Below, in pieces: positions 6,924 to 10,396 of a DNA stretch of 10,396 nt. The position numbers and the translations under genes are program-made. Numbering within the stretch: position 1 is the first letter of the stretch; each line of letters begins with the position of its first letter. Source of the DNA: Flavobacteriaceae bacterium. GTDB lineage: Bacteria > Bacteroidota > Bacteroidia > Flavobacteriales > Flavobacteriaceae. The notes beneath the pieces were generated by a model, which saw only the letters and a list, made by a program, of their open reading frames with translations, was not told where the DNA came from and did no database searches. The stretch is taken from contig JACXVH010000196.1 of the NCBI GenBank assembly GCA_014763515.1, forward strand, positions 1 to 10,396, read 5' to 3'.

Positions 6924-7821
6924 ATGAACAAATTTTTATTCATTGCAACATTACTTTTATTAGTAAGTTGTAGTTCCGATTATGAATCGGAATATCAAAA
7001 TATTCCTATCAATTATCAAGTTCCAAGTAATTTTCCACCTTTGGCTTACAATATGGAAAACAATCCTCTTACTGAAAAAGGATTTGAACTAGGAAAAAAA
7101 ATATTTTACGACGGTCGCTTAGCTTCAGATGGTGTTGTATCGTGTGGATTTTGTCATATTCAAGAAGACGCTTTTACACATCACGGGCACACTTTTAGTC
7201 ATGGTGTAGGTGATGGAATTGGTACTCGAAATGCTCCACCGATTCAAAATATGGCGTATCAAACACAGTTCTTTTGGGACGGAGCTGCTAATCATATAGA
7301 ATTATTATCGATGGCTCCCATTTCAAACGAATTGGAAATGAATGGAAATATCATTGATATTATTACGATGATGCAAAATGATTCGGAATATCAAAAATTA
7401 TATAGACAAGCTTTTGAAAATGGTGAGATAAATAGTGAAAATATGCTAAAAGCATTAGCACAGTTCATGACTATGCTCACATCGTCAAATTCTCGTTTCG
7501 ACAAGTATAGAAGAAATGAATCTGGTGGAACATTAACACAAACGGAATTAGATGGTTATGCACAAATTTAAAGTACCTAGTTTACGAAATATCGAAAAAA
7601 CCGCACCTTATATGCATGATGGTAGGTTTTATACTCTAGAAGCTGTTCTTAACCATTATGCAAGTGGTGTAACCAATACACAAAATTTAGATCCTAGTTT
7701 AAACAATAACGGTACACTTGGAATTCCATTAACCAATGATGAAAAAACAAAAATCATCGCTTTCTTAAAAACCTTAACCGATAACGATTTCTTGACCGAT
7801 GCTCGTTTCGCAGAATTTTAA
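6924..7821 (+). pseudogene. MbnH/MauG-like di-haem cytochrome c peroxidase lipoprotein with second haem segment deleted
   Basis: The first frame (6924-7571, 215 residues) has lipobox LLVSC16 and then LGKKIFYDGRLASDG, haem motif C74GFCH78, GTRNAPPIQNMAY and FFWDGAANHIELL, all typical of the cytochrome c peroxidase/MauG family. It reaches TELDGYA and stops at 7569. The family resumes in another frame from about 7564 with FKVPSLRNIEKTAPYMHDGRF and runs to 7821. In intact relatives, about 60-70 residues lie between these points and hold the second CxxCH. Both are absent here, and the missing length must be 2 modulo 3. The true start is ATG 6924; an upstream in-frame TTG at 6888 lies inside the hairpin and would spoil the signal peptide. 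The intact enzyme would oxidise a partner, presumably the adjacent MbnP. Without haem 2 it should not work. The beta-barrel gene follows after 2 bases. An assembly error is the alternative. Confidence 0.85.
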
Positions 7822-7823
7822 AA

Positions 7824-8774
7824 ATGAAGAGAATAATTTTATTTATAATTTTAAGTTTTTCTATGGTATCTGCCAAAGAAAAAGATAGTTTAGCATTTGA
7901 AAATCCATTTACAAAATATTATAAAATTCTAGATGATTGTGACGCTTGTGGTTGTTCTGCAAGTGGTGGAAGTATGGGGTTTTCTTCTATGATTAATCCT
8001 AATTTTGTTGGCGTTCGTTACTTTAATCAATCGTATAAAAGTACAGACGGATTATATAGCAATTCGCCATGGTACAATGAAAACTTTAATACCATTCAAT
8101 TGTGGGGAAGAATTCCTATTAGTAATAAAATACAGATTTCGTTATTAGTTCCATATCATTTTCATAATCGTGAATCAAACTTAGGCGATCAATCTATATC
8201 AGGTATTGGCGATATTACCGCATTAGGATTTTATTCAATAGTTAAAACCAAAAACGATTCGCTTAACTATAAACATCATGTAATGCTTGGTGGTGGTGTA
8301 AAAATGCCAACAGGGAAATACAATGAAAGTAATAATGGAAGTGTAAATCCAAGTTACCAATTAGGAACGGGAAGTTGGGATTATATTTTAGCTACAGAAT
8401 ATATTATTCGTAAAAATAAAATAGGTTTAAATACCATGGTAAATTATACGATTAAAACCGAAAATGAGAAAAACTATCGTTTTGGAAACCAATTCAATTA
8501 TGGAAGCACTTTCTTTTATGTTTTAGAAAAAGAAAAACTATCATTTGTTCCGCAAGCTGGTTTTGCTGGTGAAGTTTATGAAACCAATTATCAACACGGA
8601 CAAAAAATAAGAAATACTGAAGGTGATATTTTATTTGGAAAAATAGGATTTGAAATTGGAAAAGATAAATTTTCATTTGGAGCTAACACCATGCTACCTA
8701 TAAATCAAAATTTAACCGGTGGAAATGTTGAAGCCAAGTATCGATGGAGTATTAATCTGAATTATAGTCTATAA
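7824..8774 (+). CDS. Predicted outer-membrane beta-barrel transporter with N-terminal Cys motif
   Basis: This 316-residue protein has a signal peptide (MKRIILFIILSFSMVSA). The mature N-terminus carries DDCDACGCSASGGSMGFSS (37-55), with C39-x2-C42-x-C44. The rest alternates short amphipathic strands with turns (for example IQLWGRIPISNKIQISLLVPYHF, HHVMLGGGVKMPTGKY, SWDYILATEYII) and ends in RWSINLNYSL, as expected for a transporter-like barrel of 10-14 strands. From memory, barrels with this Cys/Gly/Ser motif follow MbnP and cytochrome c peroxidase genes in Bacteroidota. It starts 2 bases after the peroxidase stop, so the two are co-transcribed. A role in moving or sensing a metal, with the Cys cluster as ligand, is inference. 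The frame is intact, unlike the gene before it, though polar effects of the upstream break on its translation are possible. Confidence 0.8.
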   Translation: MKRIILFIILSFSMVSAKEKDSLAFENPFTKYYKILDDCDACGCSASGGSMGFSSMINPNFVGVRYFNQSYKSTDGLYSNSPWYNENFNTIQLWGRIPISNKIQISLLVPYHFHNRESNLGDQSISGIGDITALGFYSIVKTKNDSLNYKHHVMLGGGVKMPTGKYNESNNGSVNPSYQLGTGSWDYILATEYIIRKNKIGLNTMVNYTIKTENEKNYRFGNQFNYGSTFFYVLEKEKLSFVPQAGFAGEVYETNYQHGQKIRNTEGDILFGKIGFEIGKDKFSFGANTMLPINQNLTGGNVEAKYRWSINLNYSL

Positions 8775-8804
8775 AAAATCCGCTCAATTGAGCGGATTTT
8801 TTTT
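8773..8804 (+). terminator. Bidirectional terminator between convergent genes
   Basis: A 30-bp perfect palindrome (8773-8802) has core TCCGCTCAATTGAGCGGA, with A6 on the left and T8 on the right. It lies between the plus-strand barrel stop (8774) and the minus-strand AIM24 stop (8807), so it can end transcription from both sides. Confidence 0.93.
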
Positions 8805-8806
8805 AA

Positions 8807-9607
8807 TTAAAACCGATTATCTCCATCTAAAAGATTTCCAAGTCCACCTAGTAAACTACCTTCACCTTTGTCTTTCCCACCCATTTGAGGTGCCGCCTGT
8901 ATTACCCTATCTGCTAAACGACTAAAGGGTAATGATTGAATATAAGCCACCCCAGGCCCACGAAGTGTTGCAAAGAAAACACCTTCACCTCCAAAAATGG
9001 TATTTTTAATTCCGCCTACAAATTCAATATCATAATGTACATCTTTTGTAAAACCTACAATACAACCCGTATCTACTTTTAAGACCTCGCCAGGTTGTAA
9101 TTCTTTACGTGCTAACGTTCCACCGGCGTGAACAAACGCCATTCCGTCGCCTTCTAATTTTTGCATAATGAAACCTTCACCACCAAATAGTCCGCGACCT
9201 AATTTTCTTGAAAAATCGATTCCAACAGAAACACCTTTTGCGGCACAAAGGAAAGCATCTTTTTGGCACACAAATTTTCCGCCATATTTCATTAAATCGA
9301 TTGCTACAATTTTTCCTGGATAAGGCGAAGCAAATGAAACTTTACGTTTGCCCATATCAATATTTTGATACGCTGTCATGAACAAACTTTCGCCTGTTAA
9401 AACGCGTTTTCCAGCCGATAATAACTTGCCGAAAATTCCACCTTCCTGTTTGCTTCCATTACCAAAAATAGTTTCCATTTTGATGCCGTTTTCCATCATC
9501 ATGAAACTTCCTGCTTCTGCTACTACAACTTCTTGTGGATCAAGTTCAATTTCTACATATTGCATTTCTTCACCATAAATATGGTAATCTATTTCGTGTG
9601 CTTGCAT
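8807..9607 (-). CDS. AIM24 / TIGR00266 family protein
   Basis: This protein has 266 residues when started at the ATG at 9605-9607 (MQAHEIDYHIYGEEMQYVEI). This start matches the usual family start and length; the frame stays open 18 codons further up but that extension reads as leader. Features of the family are VVVAEAGSFMMMENGI, the Gly-rich FGNGSKQEGGIFGKLLSAGKR, YPGKIVAIDL, FVHAGGTLARKELQPGE, VGFTKDVHYDIEFVGGIKN and FGGEGVFFATLRGPG, with a Gly-rich tail GGLGNLLDGDNRF. The fold is a trimeric beta-prism-like repeat related to the tryptophan RNA-binding attenuator fold; the function is unknown in bacteria, and the yeast namesake is a mitochondrial inner-membrane organiser. No signal peptide is seen, so it is probably cytoplasmic or peripheral to the membrane. 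A terminator upstream (9668-9695) suggests it has its own promoter within 9608-9667. Confidence 0.9.
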   Translation of the reverse strand: MQAHEIDYHIYGEEMQYVEIELDPQEVVVAEAGSFMMMENGIKMETIFGNGSKQEGGIFGKLLSAGKRVLTGESLFMTAYQNIDMGKRKVSFASPYPGKIVAIDLMKYGGKFVCQKDAFLCAAKGVSVGIDFSRKLGRGLFGGEGFIMQKLEGDGMAFVHAGGTLARKELQPGEVLKVDTGCIVGFTKDVHYDIEFVGGIKNTIFGGEGVFFATLRGPGVAYIQSLPFSRLADRVIQAAPQMGGKDKGEGSLLGGLGNLLDGDNRF

Positions 9608-9660
9608 AATTTTTAGTTTTTTGTTTATTAGTCGGGAAAAACTATAAAACGTTACTTTCA

Positions 9661-9696
9661 AAAAAACAAAAAATCCCGAACAAGTCGGGATTTTTA
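9661..9696 (-). terminator. Rho-independent terminator of the small secreted protein gene
   Basis: On the minus strand, AAAAATCCCGA pairs with TCGGGATTTTT around a CTTGT loop (9669-9695) and is followed by more Ts. It lies two bases after the stop of the gene ending at 9698. The plus-strand copy is also A/T flanked but has no gene to terminate. Confidence 0.9.
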
Positions 9697-9697
9697 T

Positions 9698-10012
9698 TTA
9701 TTTTGTAAACTTAGAAAGTTTTAATGTTTCGCCACAGATATCTTTGGTTATCTTAAAAATGACATCTCCTTTTTTACCTTCATTTGCCCAGCGAACTTCT
9801 TTTCCAACATTACATCCTATACTAGTTTTGGAACCTTTATTTAAACTTACAATTCCAGTTCCGGTATGAATAGTAACTTTTTCTTTTGTATCGTTTATAA
9901 GTGTAAAACTACTTTCTAATTTTACCTCTTTTAAAACAGTTTCAGTATTATTGATGTTGACTACATTTAAACCAATTATCGTAAAATAGACTGAGATTAA
10001 TAGCGTTTTCAT
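9698..10012 (-). CDS. Small secreted protein of unknown function
   Basis: This 104-residue protein has an N-terminal hydrophobic stretch (MKTLLISVYFTIIGLNVVN) that is probably a signal peptide. The mature part is short and beta-rich, with SFTLINDTKEKVTIHTGTG (35-53), then a GCNVGKE segment with C67 and a KDICGETLKLS segment with C93; the two Cys could form a disulfide. I do not recognise a named family, but similar short proteins with the T-x-H-T-G and CG-x-T-x-KLS pattern seem familiar from Flavobacteriaceae. Its ATG overlaps the TGA of a T9SS-tail relic in an ATGA overlap (10009-10012), which suggests it was once translationally coupled to that gene and now follows the relic and mtgA. A terminator follows directly. 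Confidence 0.75.
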   Translation of the reverse strand: MKTLLISVYFTIIGLNVVNINNTETVLKEVKLESSFTLINDTKEKVTIHTGTGIVSLNKGSKTSIGCNVGKEVRWANEGKKGDVIFKITKDICGETLKLSKFTK

Positions 10013-10134
10013 AAACTTATTTTTTTATAATTCCTGGTTCCTATTGAACCATTTTCATTTTCTAAAGATAAAATATAAATTCCTGAAGGAAGTACATCAA
10101 TTTGTGAAATGCTGTTTTGAGTTTCTAAAAGCAT
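10009..10134 (-). pseudogene. Remnant of a T9SS C-terminal sorting domain (41 codons)
   Basis: Translating the minus strand from 10134 gives a 41-residue peptide with LLETQNSISQIDVLPSGIYI, then LSLENENGSIGTRNYKKISL. This is the pattern of a type A T9SS sorting domain, where L-x-SGIY-x-L is followed by a short hairpin and a basic K-K end. Such domains sit at the C-terminus of large secreted proteins and are recognised by the type IX machinery. The upstream body is missing: the frame opens only one codon above the ATG, and then comes the mtgA stop at 10138. There is no signal peptide, so it cannot work alone. It overlaps the next gene's start by 4 bases. I infer a deletion that removed the rest of a T9SS-secreted protein. 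Confidence 0.75.
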
Positions 10135-10137
10135 TAT

Positions 10138-10396
10138 TTAATATGTTAAATATACATACCCAATATATTTAGCAATTGTAGCTTTTCTACGATTAATATA
10201 GGGTCCAGAATTAATTGGTTTATATTTTCGTGGATTTGGAAGGATTACAGCAATTCCAGCCGCTTCATATTTTGAAAGACTTTTTGCTTCTTTATGATAC
10301 CAATGTTTTGAAGCTGCTTCGGCGCCGTAAACTCCATCACCCATTTCGATACTGTTGAGATATACTTCCATAATACGCTCTTTACTCCACAAAAGT
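10138..10396 (-). CDS. mtgA: Monofunctional biosynthetic peptidoglycan transglycosylase, C-terminal part (partial)
   Basis: The frame enters from the right edge (codon 10393-10395) and stops at TAA 10138-10140. The peptide LLWSKERIMEVYLNSIEMG, then GVYGAEAASKHWYHKEAKSL and EAAGIAVILPNPRKY, is the conserved C-terminal half of GT51 glycosyltransferases of the MtgA type. These polymerise lipid II into glycan strands at the outer face of the inner membrane. The catalytic glutamate near the N-terminus of the domain is off the window. The end, YIGYVYLTY, is slightly unlike what I would expect for the family and directly abuts a T9SS-tail relic, so a deletion joint close to the stop cannot be excluded. 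It would read into the relic and the small secreted gene. Confidence 0.9.
   Translation of the reverse strand, partial: LLWSKERIMEVYLNSIEMGDGVYGAEAASKHWYHKEAKSLSKYEAAGIAVILPNPRKYKPINSGPYINRRKATIAKYIGYVYLTY

Noticed and set aside
7552..7821. Independent small gene starting at ATG 7552
   Set aside because: From FKVPSLRN on it is the C-terminal end of the cytochrome c peroxidase family; the ATG is accidental and the gene is better read as the 3' part of the broken peroxidase.
9637..9644. TAGTTTTT on the minus strand as a promoter -7 box for the AIM24 gene
   Set aside because: It misses the final G of TAnnTTTG; in AT-rich DNA a 7 of 8 match is weak, so it is not listed as a feature although a promoter is expected in this gap.
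9608..9661. 18-codon N-terminal extension of the AIM24 family protein
   Set aside because: The family start MQAHEIDYHIYG begins at 9607 and gives the usual length; the extension has no conserved features and lies next to the upstream terminator.
1..10396. tRNA/rRNA genes, CRISPR arrays, insertion sequences, phage genes
   Set aside because: No repeat-spacer pattern, transposase, integrase or structured RNA was recognised on reading the window.

Overview
The window looks like a chromosomal segment from a member of the Flavobacteriaceae (Bacteroidota), close to Flavobacterium. The DNA is very AT-rich. Promoters match the Bacteroidota -7 consensus TAnnTTTG, lipoprotein signal peptides end in SC/AC followed by acidic residues, the TonB-dependent receptor carries an N-terminal carboxypeptidase-regulatory-like domain, and a type IX secretion (T9SS) C-terminal sorting-domain remnant is present. 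I recognised proteins from memory of families; no database search was run.

Layout, left to right. (1) The 3' end of asd (aspartate-semialdehyde dehydrogenase) with a strong terminator. (2) A three-gene plus-strand operon at 215-3528: a small secreted His/Cys protein, a TonB-dependent outer-membrane receptor resembling the ZnuD/metal branch, and a small acidic lipoprotein, closed by a terminator. I infer a metal-uptake module, possibly for zinc. (3) A prolyl oligopeptidase lipoprotein gene (3623-5477) broken by a frame-changing internal deletion at about 4566. (4) A plus-strand cluster at 5576-8774: a small membrane-anchored Cys protein (C-x9-C-x3-CH), an MbnP-family lipoprotein, an MbnH/MauG-like di-haem cytochrome c peroxidase that has lost its second haem segment through another frame-changing deletion (junction about 7560-7566), and a predicted outer-membrane beta-barrel with an N-terminal C-x2-C-x-C motif. 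I infer periplasmic copper (or other metal) handling. (5) A bidirectional terminator separates this from minus-strand genes: an AIM24/TIGR00266 family protein, a small secreted protein of unknown function, a 41-codon relic of a T9SS sorting domain, and the 3' part of mtgA (monofunctional peptidoglycan transglycosylase), which runs off the right edge.

The most interesting content is the pair of metal-related modules. Each is headed by a short Cys-containing exported or anchored protein whose start codon lies only 4-5 nt after a TAnnTTTG promoter box. The second promoter also overlaps a perfect 8-2-8 inverted repeat that could be an operator. The other notable theme is deletion scars: two coding genes and one T9SS tail show loss of internal or upstream sequence, although the remaining codons are clean. 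This means either recent gene decay or an assembly problem.
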